Positions 55,857 through 64,000 of a stretch of 64,000 nt of DNA are shown piece after piece (within the stretch, counting starts at the first letter, position 1; each line of letters opens with the position of its first letter). A program made the position numbers and the translations under genes. Under the pieces are notes generated by a model that was given only the letters and a program-made list of their open reading frames with translations, did not search any database and was not told the origin of the DNA. The stretch covers positions 1-64,000 of the forward strand of contig NZ_JAIVKU010000005.1 of the NCBI RefSeq assembly GCF_020524165.1. The letters run 5' to 3'. The DNA is from Guptibacillus hwajinpoensis. GTDB lineage: Bacteria; Bacillota; Bacilli; Bacillales; Guptibacillaceae.

Positions 55857-56372
55857 ATGAAATACGGCATTGCAATTTTCCCATCGAAAAAACTACAAGA
55901 CGTCGCTAACTCCTTTCGGAAACGATATGATCCGCACTATGCGCTCATCCCACCACATTTAACGCTACGTGAAGGCTTTGAGGCTACAGAAGAAGAGATA
56001 GAGAAACTGACACCCGTTCTACACAAAATCTCTGATGAATCTAAACCTTTTTCAATGCATGTTTATAAAGTCGGTTCTTTTAACCCTGTCAACAACGTCA
56101 TCTACTTTAAAGTGAAAGAGAATGAAGTTCTTGATGATCTGCACCGACAGCTTAACCCTCAAGAGGCGCTCTCTGAACGCGATTATAACTTTGTTCCACA
56201 CATTACGATTGCGCAGAACCTATCAGATGATGAGCATTCTGATGTCTATGGCAGTTTGCAAATGAAGGACGTTAACCATGAAGAAATGATCGACCGTTTC
56301 CAACTTCTTTATCAACTTGAAAATGGGATGTGGACGGTATTTGAAACGTTCCACCTTGGTAAAGTCCGCTAA
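55857..56372 (+). CDS. yjcG: 2H phosphoesterase / 2'-5' RNA ligase-like protein YjcG
   Basis: 171 residues, the YjcG length. Two HxT/S-type motifs, PPHLTL near residue 35 and PHITIAQ near 117, form the 2H active site of the LigT-like superfamily. Substrate unknown (cyclic phosphates are usual). CAGGAGGG precedes the ATG. The TAA stop overlaps the ATG of the next gene (TAATG), so translation is coupled. Confidence 0.92.
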   Translation: MKYGIAIFPSKKLQDVANSFRKRYDPHYALIPPHLTLREGFEATEEEIEKLTPVLHKISDESKPFSMHVYKVGSFNPVNNVIYFKVKENEVLDDLHRQLNPQEALSERDYNFVPHITIAQNLSDDEHSDVYGSLQMKDVNHEEMIDRFQLLYQLENGMWTVFETFHLGKVR

Positions 56373-56794
56373 TGGAAGTACGTGTTGTTGAAACTGAGAA
56401 AGAACGAAACGATGCCTTTCACGTTAGGCATACGGTTTTCGTAGAAGAACAAAACGTACCGGCTGAATTGGAAATCGATGAACATGAGGACAAGGCCATC
56501 CATTTTGTCGCTTATGATCAAAATGCACCCGTTGCAGCCGGTCGTATTCGAGTTTTAAGTGAACTGGCCAAAGTTGAACGTATTTGTGTGCTCCATGACT
56601 ATAGGGGGACAGGCCTTGGTTTTCTTCTGATGAACGCAATTGAAAACCATGCTAACCAGCTTCGCCTTAAAGGAGCAAAGCTAAATGCACAAATAAGTGC
56701 TGTAGGCTTTTATGAAAAGCTTGGATATCGCATTGTTTCTGAGGAATTCATGGATGCAGGAATTCCTCACGTAACGATGACAAAGGATTTATGA
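56372..56794 (+). CDS. yjcF: GNAT acetyltransferase YjcF
   Basis: 140 residues, same as B. subtilis YjcF. N-terminal RHTVFVEEQNVP block and the acetyl-CoA loop RGTGLGFLLM (RxxGxG) with the C-terminal AVGFYEKLGYRIVSEEF signature. Related to ElaA-like acetyltransferases; substrate unknown. Coupled to yjcG and followed by a terminator. Confidence 0.9.
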   Translation: MEVRVVETEKERNDAFHVRHTVFVEEQNVPAELEIDEHEDKAIHFVAYDQNAPVAAGRIRVLSELAKVERICVLHDYRGTGLGFLLMNAIENHANQLRLKGAKLNAQISAVGFYEKLGYRIVSEEFMDAGIPHVTMTKDL

Positions 56795-56820
56795 CACTGG
56801 ATACTCCAGTGTCTTTTTTG
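56793..56820 (+). terminator. Terminator of the yjcHGF unit
   Basis: GACACTGGA / TCCAGTGTC stem followed by TTTTTTG. Confidence 0.88.
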
Positions 56821-56908
56821 TGTCTTTGGAACTTGAAAATGAATGATATTATCTCCATTTCCGTACATCCTAAGAAAGACTGTAAATTGAAGAGAAGAAG
56901 GTGATCCT

Positions 56909-57598
56909 GTGGCTATTGGATCAATTACGGTGGAACTTCTTGTTGGCTTTATTGCTTTACTGATCTTAACGAAAGCACTTGGCAAAACCCAAATCACACA
57001 AATTACCCCTTTTGATTTTATCTCTTCTCTCGTACTAGGAGAATTAGTTGGGAATGCAATTTACGATAAAGATGTGAACATTCAGTCCATTTTATATGCT
57101 GTGCTATTATGGGGCGTATTAATTTACGTTGTTGAATGGATTACTCAGAAATTTCGAGGAACTCGAAACATTTTAGAAGGAAACCCTTCCATTGTGATTC
57201 ATAAAGGAAAAATTGATCGGAATCAATTAAAAAAAAGCAAGCTCGATATTAACCAATTGCAAAATTTATTAAGACAAAAAGATGTTTTTTCACTTCGAGA
57301 AGTTGAATTCGCCATCCTAGAAACGAATGGGAGTATTAGTGTTCTAAAAAAATCACAATACCTGCAGCCAACAAAGGAAGATTTCAATCTAAAAAAAGAA
57401 CAGGGGTATCTGTCAGTTGATATTATTTCGGATGGAAAAGTTGACTATGAGAATTTAACAGACGCAGGATTTAACGAAGTTTGGCTCCAAAAAGTACTTA
57501 AAGAGCATAAAGTAGATCATCCTGAGGATGTACTAGTTCTTGAATGGAAAGAGGATGAAGGGGTATTTCTGCAAAAGATGGATAAGAAAAACAAATAA
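56909..57598 (+). CDS. DUF421 (YetF-type) membrane protein
   Basis: 229 residues: three N-terminal membrane segments (IGSITVELLVGFIALLILTK; FDFISSLVLGELVGNAIYD; ILYAVLLWGVLIYVVEWIT) then a cytoplasmic YetF domain with the RQKDVFSLREVEFAILETNG signature. The B. subtilis family includes YetF, YdfS, YrbG and YkjA, with links to spore germination and stability. GTG start after AAGAAGGTG. Confidence 0.87.
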   Translation: MAIGSITVELLVGFIALLILTKALGKTQITQITPFDFISSLVLGELVGNAIYDKDVNIQSILYAVLLWGVLIYVVEWITQKFRGTRNILEGNPSIVIHKGKIDRNQLKKSKLDINQLQNLLRQKDVFSLREVEFAILETNGSISVLKKSQYLQPTKEDFNLKKEQGYLSVDIISDGKVDYENLTDAGFNEVWLQKVLKEHKVDHPEDVLVLEWKEDEGVFLQKMDKKNK

Positions 57599-57627
57599 AA
57601 AAAAGAGCAGATAACCTCTGCTCTTAG
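57598..57627 (-). terminator. Terminator of the small charged-protein gene
   Basis: AAGAGCAGA / TCTGCTCTT stem overlapping the stop codon with eight T on the minus strand. Confidence 0.85.
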
Positions 57628-57857
57628 AACCAGTAACGCCCTTTGCTCTCATCCTCATCTTCTCTACCTTCACGTTCCCTATCCTCATCAGCAACATCGT
57701 TAGAGCCAAAAAACCCCCAGGGATCACGACGATTCTCTCTTCGGTCCTCTTTGCTGTGTTTATGCTCATCTCGTTCTTCTTGAATGATGACTTCATTCGC
57801 TTTAATAATCACTCGGTCAACATGAATGACTTGTGGCTTTCTTTTCTTTTCAGACAT
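57624..57857 (-). CDS. Small highly charged protein, unrecognised
   Basis: 77 residues. A first part with alternating hydrophobics (QVIHVDRVIIKANEVIIQEE) predicted as beta strand, then a strongly charged Asp/Glu/Arg/Lys stretch with a PWGFFGS patch and a final RYWF. Good ribosome site GGGGGAGG 8 bases before the ATG. No family named; the composition suits a small structural surface protein. Confidence 0.6.
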   Translation of the reverse strand: MSEKKRKPQVIHVDRVIIKANEVIIQEERDEHKHSKEDRRENRRDPWGFFGSNDVADEDREREGREDEDESKGRYWF

Positions 57858-57937
57858 TTCAAAACCTCCCCCTTTTATCCTCTTACTTCACGTTATCCTA
57901 TGCAAGAAGAGGATAGTGGGTATGGGCGACATCTATA

Positions 57938-58846
57938 TTAGTAGCTCAAGGCTATTTGATTGGATACTTTCATTCGATAGTTATTACTTTGAAAATACAC
58001 AAAACCTTCAATAATAACAGGGTCTTTAAATTCAGATTTAATCGGAATTTGAAAACTTTCAATCGCGATTTTGTCACCTGGATGTAATGTCACTGGATGT
58101 AATGGAGATACCCATATCTCTCCTTTTTCTTTCGCTTTCTCTAACCAATCATGATCTGGAAAAACCCAGTGAACGCGATCATTTGAATCCAGCGCTTTTG
58201 TTTCAGCAACTTCAATCGGGTAAATTCTCCCTTTTAAAGTCGCCATTTCTGACGGTGAAAAACGAAAACAAACGAGTGGATTCGTTAATTTGGCTCCTCC
58301 ACAATTTTCAATTTGTAAATCTCCTCGAATCATGACAGACTGTTTATCAAGAATAATAATGGAGGTATTAAAATAACTAACCGCAAAATGATCTGCGATT
58401 CCCGTTGGCTTTGCCTCCACTTCAGCTGCCTTTTCAGTAGGAAGATACTGGGCTTTTTTTTCTAAGTTCTTGATTTTCCCTTGGTAATGTTGAAGTCGCT
58501 TGTCTTTTTCATTAATCTCTATTTGCATTTCTGCTAATAGATCTTCAAACCCCTTTATCTTAGTGGAATCGTCGGTTCTATTCTTCCTTTCCTTCGTTAC
58601 TTCCACTTCGTTTTTCATCTGCGTAAATTCCTCTGTTTGAGTCTCTAGTCTTTTTTCTAACTGATTTAATTCTTCTTTCAGATGAGCAATCGTGCTTTCG
58701 TGATCTTTGCTTGACTCGAGCTGCTTCTCTAATGAAGCCAATTGATCATTAGCAAAAATCAATTCCTTCTCAAGCTCTAATGATTTTTCTTGAAAATATT
58801 TTGTACGTGAAATGAGACGAGAGTAACTTAACTTCTCTCCTTGCAT
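57938..58846 (-). CDS. Coiled-coil protein with C-terminal beta domain, unrecognised
   Basis: 302 residues: a long coiled coil from about 5 to 135 (leucine/glutamate heptads, for example LEKELIFANDQLASLEKQLE), a short linker, then a beta-rich domain from about 150 (ISYFNTSI-like start, GDLQIENCGGAKLTNPLVCF, LHPVTLHPGDKIAIESFQIP, VIIEGFVYFQSNNYRMKVSN). No signal peptide or membrane span. Starts MQGEKLSYSRLISRTKYFQE. Precedes no gene in its direction for 80 bases; upstream lies the Cys-rich protein gene on the same strand. It could be a scaffold for surface assembly, which is inference from context only. Confidence 0.65.
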   Translation of the reverse strand: MQGEKLSYSRLISRTKYFQEKSLELEKELIFANDQLASLEKQLESSKDHESTIAHLKEELNQLEKRLETQTEEFTQMKNEVEVTKERKNRTDDSTKIKGFEDLLAEMQIEINEKDKRLQHYQGKIKNLEKKAQYLPTEKAAEVEAKPTGIADHFAVSYFNTSIIILDKQSVMIRGDLQIENCGGAKLTNPLVCFRFSPSEMATLKGRIYPIEVAETKALDSNDRVHWVFPDHDWLEKAKEKGEIWVSPLHPVTLHPGDKIAIESFQIPIKSEFKDPVIIEGFVYFQSNNYRMKVSNQIALSY

Positions 58847-58921
58847 CGATCCTCCCCCTCTCTACCCAGAGCTAACCTTATTCTATATGTATGAGTAGTA
58901 GGTCTTCTTTCATAACAAAAA

Positions 58922-58946
58922 AGTGCAGGATATGATCTCCTGCACT
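58922..58946 (-). terminator. Terminator of the 390-codon cysteine-rich gene
   Basis: AGTGCAGGA / TCCTGCACT stem with TTTTTT on the minus strand. Confidence 0.85.
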
Positions 58947-58952
58947 ACTGAT

Positions 58953-60125
58953 TTATGGCTGTTTCTTATACTTTAAATCTTCAAAAGAGATGCAATCATC
59001 GATTGTTAATTCGCCTTCTTCAACTTCTACTGTTCCTGTATTGAATACTACATTTCCTCGACGATTCAATAAGTGAACTTCAAACCACTGATCATCGTCA
59101 GAATCAACGACAGCTAATTTAAAGTCAAGCTTACGACCACGATCGGTTTCTCCGCTACCCTCAATGATGAACTTTAGTCCATCCCCACACTCTTTACATT
59201 CGAGCGTATCCTGATCAAAGCTTGTAGCTGTGAATGTAAAGTCGTGCTTTCCATCACTTGAATCGGTGTCATGGAAATTCAGTTTCATCGAACTACCTGA
59301 CAGGCTGCAATCATCGCAAATATTCACAAGTAATGTTGCTTTACCTTCATCTTCAGAGTCCGTTTCGCCACTCGCTTCACCAGATAGTGAACAATCACAA
59401 TTTGGTCGAGGGAATATATCTGGACACTGTTCAGGAAATTCAATAGGAGGACATTCATCAATTGAGTCAGGTGCAATAAGATCATTATCACGAGGTGAAC
59501 AGAACTTCGCAAGAACCTCAAGTTTTACTTCTGCTTCTACTTGAATATCAACACAGAAAACGACTTCAAGATCAAAGGAATCTGGTGCTGGGGCGTTTAA
59601 TAGTACTGTTCCTGAAGGAATGCGGCAAACAATTTTAGTAATTCGACAGAAAAGATCTGTTCCATTCGGGAAACACAAGACAAATGACTCAAGAACAGAT
59701 GCATTTACATCCAAATCTGTGACTACCTTACCATGACGGTCAACAACCTTCACCTTTACATCCGTTGTAAAGAGAAGATCAACGAGTTGAGCATCGGCAA
59801 ATCCCCCACCAGGGATCGCTACGCTTACATCACGTTTTTCTCCAATTTGTTCACAGAAGAAGTCATCTTCTGTATGCTCACTGTCTGAGAGTGGGAACAA
59901 TGGAGGTGCTTCTGGTGTTTTACAAACAATACGGAGGGGACGGCGGCTAGGATCTTCCATAGCACATTCGATCTTCTTTAGCTGATGATCTGTAAATTTA
60001 ATTGTCTTTCTTACAGAAAGCTGATCGGTCACCCAGTCGTATACTTTTTGAACGCGAATACACTCATCCTGCAAGCTATTCGTAGCTGTTGGAACGGTGT
60101 GTTTCTTATGTGGTTTGTGACCCAT
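58953..60125 (-). CDS. Large acidic cysteine-rich protein, putative spore-surface structural protein
   Basis: 390 residues, no signal peptide. N-terminal ECIRVQKVYDWVTDQLSVRK resembles the start of DUF3794-like or other spore-coat-associated Bacillaceae proteins, from memory. The middle (about 90-215) is beta-rich with SVAIPGGGFADAQLVDLLFT and repeated F-C-x-D or C-R-I elements. A Cys/Pro segment (ECPPIEFPEQCPDIFPRPNC) leads into an acidic Ser/Asp part and a final beta domain ending TIDDCISFEDLKYKKQP. AAGGAAGG precedes the ATG. About 15 cysteines suggest disulfide-stabilised assembly. Function inferred. Confidence 0.6.
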   Translation of the reverse strand: MGHKPHKKHTVPTATNSLQDECIRVQKVYDWVTDQLSVRKTIKFTDHQLKKIECAMEDPSRRPLRIVCKTPEAPPLFPLSDSEHTEDDFFCEQIGEKRDVSVAIPGGGFADAQLVDLLFTTDVKVKVVDRHGKVVTDLDVNASVLESFVLCFPNGTDLFCRITKIVCRIPSGTVLLNAPAPDSFDLEVVFCVDIQVEAEVKLEVLAKFCSPRDNDLIAPDSIDECPPIEFPEQCPDIFPRPNCDCSLSGEASGETDSEDEGKATLLVNICDDCSLSGSSMKLNFHDTDSSDGKHDFTFTATSFDQDTLECKECGDGLKFIIEGSGETDRGRKLDFKLAVVDSDDDQWFEVHLLNRRGNVVFNTGTVEVEEGELTIDDCISFEDLKYKKQP

Positions 60126-60257
60126 ATCGTTCCTTCCTTTCTTTCACATGATAGGTTGATTCCCTACATACTATGGAATTAGCACAGAAATGCAACAGAA
60201 GGAGTGGCCCAAATTTGGATAGCAGGCGCAAATATCAAATTTAAGGGAGTGAAGGAA

Positions 60258-61046
60258 TTGAATCGTTTAATGTGGGTAGATAAAGAGATTTGTCACCTGA
60301 ATAGGAATGACTTAGAGGCACTTAAAATTCTTTTACCCTATTGGGGGATTTCATTGCAAGATAATCGATTAACAGGATCACTAAGTTCGAAAAAAGTCTA
60401 TTTGGATATTGATGCTAACGACCGAGCATTATTTTTCTTTTCATTACTAACTCACACTGGTATAGAAGCGAGCGATCATGCTACTGTTACAGATTTAAAT
60501 ATTTACGTCAACATTTCCGATAAATATGAATACCCACTCTCATTAATTACGCCTGAAAAAACGTATCATCTAAAAGGAATGAACAAGAAAAGCTTAGATT
60601 TACAAAAGAGAATTCACAAAAACATATGGTTACCTGATGCATTTTCTTCATTAATGTGTTCAATTCACCCCGAACATATTGAAACTTCAATGGAGTGGCT
60701 TTCTTATTTGACCATTCAATATTATATGAAACCCTTCTTTACACCGATCGATCATTTATCGATCGATCAATATGAGCATCTGCTTACATCTGTACTTGAA
60801 AAAATTAATCCTCTCTTTTCTTCTTATCAAATTTCAGCACCGACCATTTCTGAGTGGCCTTCTCTTCCAGATGAATATTCTTCGTTTAAACAGAGAAAGA
60901 GCTCCCCAAACGACTCAAGTAAGGAACATAAAACCATATCTCCTTTTCCATCTAAACAATCCCTTTTCACCCCTGAACCCTTTAATCCATTTAAATTCAA
61001 TCGAGAAACTGCTAAGAAATCAGTTATTAACCCATTTTATAGATAG
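60258..61046 (+). CDS. Hypothetical protein, unrecognised
   Basis: About 262 residues starting MNRLMWVDKEICHLNRNDLE, soluble, with an aromatic-rich middle (KNIWLPDAFSSLMCSIHPEH) and a Ser/Pro/Phe-rich, basic C-terminal tail from about residue 205. TTG at 60258 is favoured: GGGAG lies 8 bases upstream. A GTG at 60204 in the same frame would add 18 residues but is itself part of another ribosome site. Divergent from the 390-codon cysteine-rich gene, so they may share a regulator. Confidence 0.5.
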   Translation: MNRLMWVDKEICHLNRNDLEALKILLPYWGISLQDNRLTGSLSSKKVYLDIDANDRALFFFSLLTHTGIEASDHATVTDLNIYVNISDKYEYPLSLITPEKTYHLKGMNKKSLDLQKRIHKNIWLPDAFSSLMCSIHPEHIETSMEWLSYLTIQYYMKPFFTPIDHLSIDQYEHLLTSVLEKINPLFSSYQISAPTISEWPSLPDEYSSFKQRKSSPNDSSKEHKTISPFPSKQSLFTPEPFNPFKFNRETAKKSVINPFYR

Positions 61047-61127
61047 CCTTAAACATCTCAACACCTTACGTTCGAGCATGAATAGTATGTATTATTCAAT
61101 GGAAAAGCTCGAATGAGGAGGATATGA

Positions 61128-61268
61128 ATGAAAAAGGCTGATTTACAAGCACTTTATCGAGAAGTTAAGAGAAGAAGACGCACTCGTAAAACCATAATCA
61201 ATCCTACTAAACATAAATCAGGTTGTAAGTCCTGTGGGAAAACGACTTGGAAACCATCAAAATCATAA
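61128..61268 (+). CDS. Small basic CxxC protein
   Basis: 46 residues beginning MKKADLQALYREVKRRRRTR and ending GKTTWKPSKS, with CKSC in between. GAGGAG lies 7 bases before the ATG and a strong terminator follows the stop, so it is likely real. The arginine run and CxxC suggest nucleic-acid or metal binding; no family recognised. Confidence 0.65.
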   Translation: MKKADLQALYREVKRRRRTRKTIINPTKHKSGCKSCGKTTWKPSKS

Positions 61269-61302
61269 AAACGATCGGATATTTTCTCCGATCGTTTTTT
61301 AA
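61267..61302 (+). terminator. Terminator of the small CxxC gene
   Basis: AAAACGATCGGA / TCCGATCGTTTT stem followed by TTAAAG. Confidence 0.88.
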
Positions 61303-61340
61303 AGAAAAGAAAATTGATTAAAAGAAATGAGTGATCTTGC

Positions 61341-62753
61341 ATGAAGTGGTTCTACTTAGATCAATCGCTTTTTACTGATATGATTGCAGACGCATTGGTT
61401 AAAGCAGGGATGTCAGTTCGGACTTCAGATAAATATGAAGATTCTAATTCTCTACAAAGTAAATTAGAATTGTTTGAGCCTGATGTCATACTAACTAGTG
61501 GGTGGAACAATGCTCACACAGAGTCAAATTTTAAAACGATAAGAAATTATTGCAATAATAGTGGTGCTCTTTATGTACACTGGTCGTTCGAAGACCCTCT
61601 TCACACAGAAACTTGGTCCAAATTCATTGTAAATACTGGTAAGCCAGATTACATGTTTACCCATGATTATGATTCTGTAGAAATGTATCATCGTATTGGA
61701 ATCCCTTCATCTTACTTGCCTTTTGCATGTCATCCAGATTGGCAAAAAACGCATATTCCACTTGAAGAATTTAGTTCTGATATTTCATTAATCGCTACTT
61801 ACAAACCTTGGATCGATACAGAAGAATCTTATAGAATAAAATCTTTGAAAAAATTACTACATCCTCTCATTGAGAATGGTTTCGAAGTAAACGTATGGGG
61901 ACCTGGTTGGATTGAACACCGTAACCAGCTTTCATTTGAAATACCTAAAAAATGCTTGCGCGGTCCAATTGATTATAAAGATATATCAAAAGTTTATAGT
62001 TCTTCAAAAATCGTTCTTGGCATACAGAACGCTGATGGGCTACTCACACAAAGAACTTACGAAAGTTTGGCATGCGGTAGTTTTTTATTAACCACAGATT
62101 CTCCAGCTGTTCACCGCCATTTCACTGTAGGGGAACACCTCCTTACGAGCATGAATCCAGAAGATACCGTTCAGTTGGCTAACTATTATCTTAAACATAA
62201 TAAAAAAAGGAGAGCTATTTCATCGAAAGGAAAATCGTATGTACGTGAGCATCATACTTATGTCCATCGAATTGAAGAAATGGTGAAGAAAATTAATCCT
62301 TATCTAAAATCTAAAAAACTAAATTCGAGATCAATAGTAAAAAACCCCGTTCCTGTGGATCAAATGAATAGTCAACAACAAACCAATAAATTCATATTAT
62401 CTGAGCGAAGACCAAAACGCATCATTATAAAAAAAGACATGATTACTGAGAATTTCAAAATGAAATCAGCAAAATTAACTCTTACTTTACCCAATTCACC
62501 AGTAGCGAGAAACCCTGTTATACATTGTCATTTTCTACTTAATGAATTGTCAGATAACATGATTATTCAGGGATACATTCCTCAACTTTCAAGCCGCATT
62601 ATGACTTTAAAGGCTGAAACATCATCTAATAACGAATACTACTTTGATATAACTGAATTAATTAAACAAATGATCGAATCTAGTAATACAAATTTCGGAA
62701 TATGCTTACAACCGTCAGTAAAAACTTTTACTCCTCAAATCAATCTCAACTAA
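61341..62753 (+). CDS. CgeB-type glycosyltransferase with extra C-terminal domain
   Basis: 470 residues. Residues 1-320 resemble CgeB/DUF3880-type spore maturation glycosyltransferases: N-terminal Rossmann half (LFEPDVILTSGW; HWSFEDPLHTETW), then a GT-B donor half with NADGLLTQRTYESLACGSFL followed by LTTDSPAVHRHF (Glu241 in the EX-type motif). B. subtilis CgeB (about 317 residues) glycosylates the spore crust. Residues about 350-470 are an added beta-rich domain (KSAKLTLTLP ... YYFDITELIKQMIESSNTNF), similar in pattern to DNRLRE-type adhesion domains. No membrane span. The ATG is at 61341. Confidence 0.78.
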   Translation: MKWFYLDQSLFTDMIADALVKAGMSVRTSDKYEDSNSLQSKLELFEPDVILTSGWNNAHTESNFKTIRNYCNNSGALYVHWSFEDPLHTETWSKFIVNTGKPDYMFTHDYDSVEMYHRIGIPSSYLPFACHPDWQKTHIPLEEFSSDISLIATYKPWIDTEESYRIKSLKKLLHPLIENGFEVNVWGPGWIEHRNQLSFEIPKKCLRGPIDYKDISKVYSSSKIVLGIQNADGLLTQRTYESLACGSFLLTTDSPAVHRHFTVGEHLLTSMNPEDTVQLANYYLKHNKKRRAISSKGKSYVREHHTYVHRIEEMVKKINPYLKSKKLNSRSIVKNPVPVDQMNSQQQTNKFILSERRPKRIIIKKDMITENFKMKSAKLTLTLPNSPVARNPVIHCHFLLNELSDNMIIQGYIPQLSSRIMTLKAETSSNNEYYFDITELIKQMIESSNTNFGICLQPSVKTFTPQINLN

Positions 62754-62780
62754 TCGATCGTAGTCAAATATCATTATGAC

Positions 62781-62828
62781 AAAAAAAGATTTTCTGGCAC
62801 AAAGTGTTTCTGTCAGAAAATCTTTTTT
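62781..62828. terminator. Bidirectional terminator between glycosyltransferase and aminotransferase genes
   Basis: AAAAAAGATTTTCTG / CAGAAAATCTTTTTT stem with an 18-base loop between convergent stops. Confidence 0.82.
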
Positions 62829-62886
62829 AGATTCCAATCCAAACACGAAATGAAACCCTCATCATATTATTTTGATAACCTCGAAT

Positions 62887-63987
62887 TTAACCTTCAAAGT
62901 CTTGAATACAAGATATAATGTTTCGCTGTTGATTATTTGTTAATTCAGGAAAAAGGGGTAAAGCTAACGACTGGTTCGCAAGGTTTTCAGCTACTGGTAA
63001 ATCGCCTTTTTTATAACCTAAAGAACGGAACGCCTTCTGTAAATGAAGTGGACATGGATAATAATGACCTGTTGCAATCCCACGTTTGCCAAGAAAAGCG
63101 GATAATTTCTTACTGTTCTTGGATTGTATAATATATAAGTGAAATACATGTTGTACGTATTCTTTAGTAAAAGGTGTTGTGATTTCTAAAGTGTTAAATG
63201 CACTGGAGTAAATCATTGCTTTTTCTCTTCTCTTTTGATTCCACTCATCTAATTTTTTTAGTTTAATTCTTAGGATAGCAGCTTGTATCTCATCTAATCT
63301 GCTATTATAACCAATTACTTCATGATAATATTTCTCAGAAGATCCATGTGATGCAAGTAATTGAACGTTTTGTGCAAGTTCTTCATTATTCGTAAGAACT
63401 AAACCCCCATCACCATAACCACCAAGATTTTTAGTAGGAAAAAATGAAATACAACCTGCCACTCCAATCGTTCCTGCCTGCTGATTTTTATACCGAGCTC
63501 CTAATGCTTGACAAGCATCTTCAATAATAAATAAATTGTATTTTTTTCCTAATGTAATAAATGCGTCCATCTCTGCAGGTTGACCAAAAATATGAACTGG
63601 AATGATTGCCTTCGTTTTGTTTGTTATTTTTTTCTCGACTTTTTCAGGGCACAAATTGTAAGTTAGCGGGTCTATATCTGCAAAAACTGGAGTTGCACCT
63701 ACTCGAGCAATAGCTTCGGCACTTGCAAAAAAAGAATAGGGGGATGTAATGACTTCATCCCCGTCACCTATGTTTAAGGCTTGCATTGAAAGAATCAAAG
63801 AATCTGTCCCATTTGCGGTCGGAATTGCAAAATCCGCACCTGTATAGTCAGAGATTTCAGTGCAAAACGACTTTGTTTCCTCACCATTTATATATACTCC
63901 ACTTTCTAAAACTCTTTTAATTGCTCTGTCAATCTCACTTTCTAACGAGCGATATTGCGATAAAAGATCGATCAAAGGGATTGTCAT
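62887..63987 (-). CDS. DegT/DnrJ/EryC1 family sugar aminotransferase
   Basis: 366 residues, complete. Fold-type I PLP enzyme: PLP Lys186 in FFPTKNLGGYGDGG, Asp157 in IIEDACQALGA and the N-terminal SGVYINGEETKSF block. Members transaminate keto-sugar nucleotides in surface polysaccharide synthesis (SpsC-type). GAGGGAAGAA-like ribosome site before the ATG, which is 14 bases from the window end. Convergent to the CgeB-like gene; further genes of a sugar pathway probably follow outside the window. Confidence 0.9.
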   Translation of the reverse strand: MTIPLIDLLSQYRSLESEIDRAIKRVLESGVYINGEETKSFCTEISDYTGADFAIPTANGTDSLILSMQALNIGDGDEVITSPYSFFASAEAIARVGATPVFADIDPLTYNLCPEKVEKKITNKTKAIIPVHIFGQPAEMDAFITLGKKYNLFIIEDACQALGARYKNQQAGTIGVAGCISFFPTKNLGGYGDGGLVLTNNEELAQNVQLLASHGSSEKYYHEVIGYNSRLDEIQAAILRIKLKKLDEWNQKRREKAMIYSSAFNTLEITTPFTKEYVQHVFHLYIIQSKNSKKLSAFLGKRGIATGHYYPCPLHLQKAFRSLGYKKGDLPVAENLANQSLALPLFPELTNNQQRNIISCIQDFEG

Positions 63988-64000
63988 TTCTTCCCTCTTC

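Noticed and set aside
57533..57796. Alternative 87-codon minus-strand frame overlapping the charged 77-residue gene
   Set aside because: It lacks a ribosome site and runs into the convergent DUF421 gene; the 57624-57857 frame has GGGGGAGG and a terminator at its stop.
60745..60769. Dyad rich in GATCGATC inside a coding region
   Set aside because: It falls in frame in the 262-codon gene, encoding a repeated ID-type dipeptide (IDHLSID), with no regulatory context.

Overview
The window is chromosomal DNA of a low-GC, endospore-forming Bacillaceae species. Three things support this: Bacillus-type strong ribosome binding sites with frequent TTG and GTG starts, sporulation-type proteins, and gene order. 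From about 0.8 to 45 kb it follows one stretch of the Bacillus subtilis chromosome (ykuL to ylaN), here in reverse: ylaN, glsA (ylaM), ylaL, ylaK, ylaJ, ylaI, ylaH, typA, ylaF, suhB, ykzI-like, yktB, yktA, speA, SR1P, pdhDCBA, ykyA, def, ykrA, rpoY, rnjA, ktrC, then ykuU, ykuT, ykuS, dapL, dapH, ccpC and darB. The genus cannot be fixed from the sequence alone. A betaine-type transporter is compatible with a salt-tolerant lifestyle.

Region by region: 0-9 kb is the yla cluster (glutaminase, PhoH-type ATPase, YhcN/YlaJ lipoprotein, TypA GTPase). 9-15 kb holds an inositol-phosphatase-like enzyme, UPF0637 and UPF0223 proteins, arginine decarboxylase and, convergent to it, a 37-codon SR1P gene with a near-consensus promoter and a CcpA-type cre site. 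15-18 kb has an exported deacetylase and a BCCT transporter. 18-24.6 kb is the pyruvate dehydrogenase operon plus ykyA. 25-31 kb has deformylase, RNA polymerase epsilon, RNase J1 and KtrC. 30-33 kb is a bd-type oxidase pair behind a Rex/Fnr-like operator. 33-36.5 kb encodes a heterodimeric ABC exporter. 36.8-45 kb is the yku group with diaminopimelate synthesis (dapH, dapL), interrupted by a TauE/VOC/MFS insertion.

From 45 kb rightward the conserved order dissolves. A short-chain dehydrogenase, CorA, a three-PAS sporulation-type histidine kinase, a VanW protein and an exported protein precede the most interesting stretch. At 52.3-54.0 kb there are three small cysteine-rich proteins. The middle one has the hallmarks of the endospore appendage (Ena, DUF3992) subunits of the Bacillus cereus group. 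The convergent one shares its N-terminal GFSCC(N/S)KKE motif, and the first adds a Cys/His/Asp-rich tail. A tRNA-Val, pgpA, the yjcH-yjcG-yjcF operon and a DUF421 protein follow. 57.6-64 kb holds unrecognised coiled-coil and cysteine-rich proteins, a CgeB-type glycosyltransferase with an extra C-terminal domain, and a sugar aminotransferase. My inference is that 52-54 kb and 57.6-64 kb serve spore-surface assembly and glycosylation: a candidate appendage locus outside the group where these fibres were described. No prophage, insertion sequence, rRNA or CRISPR array was seen.
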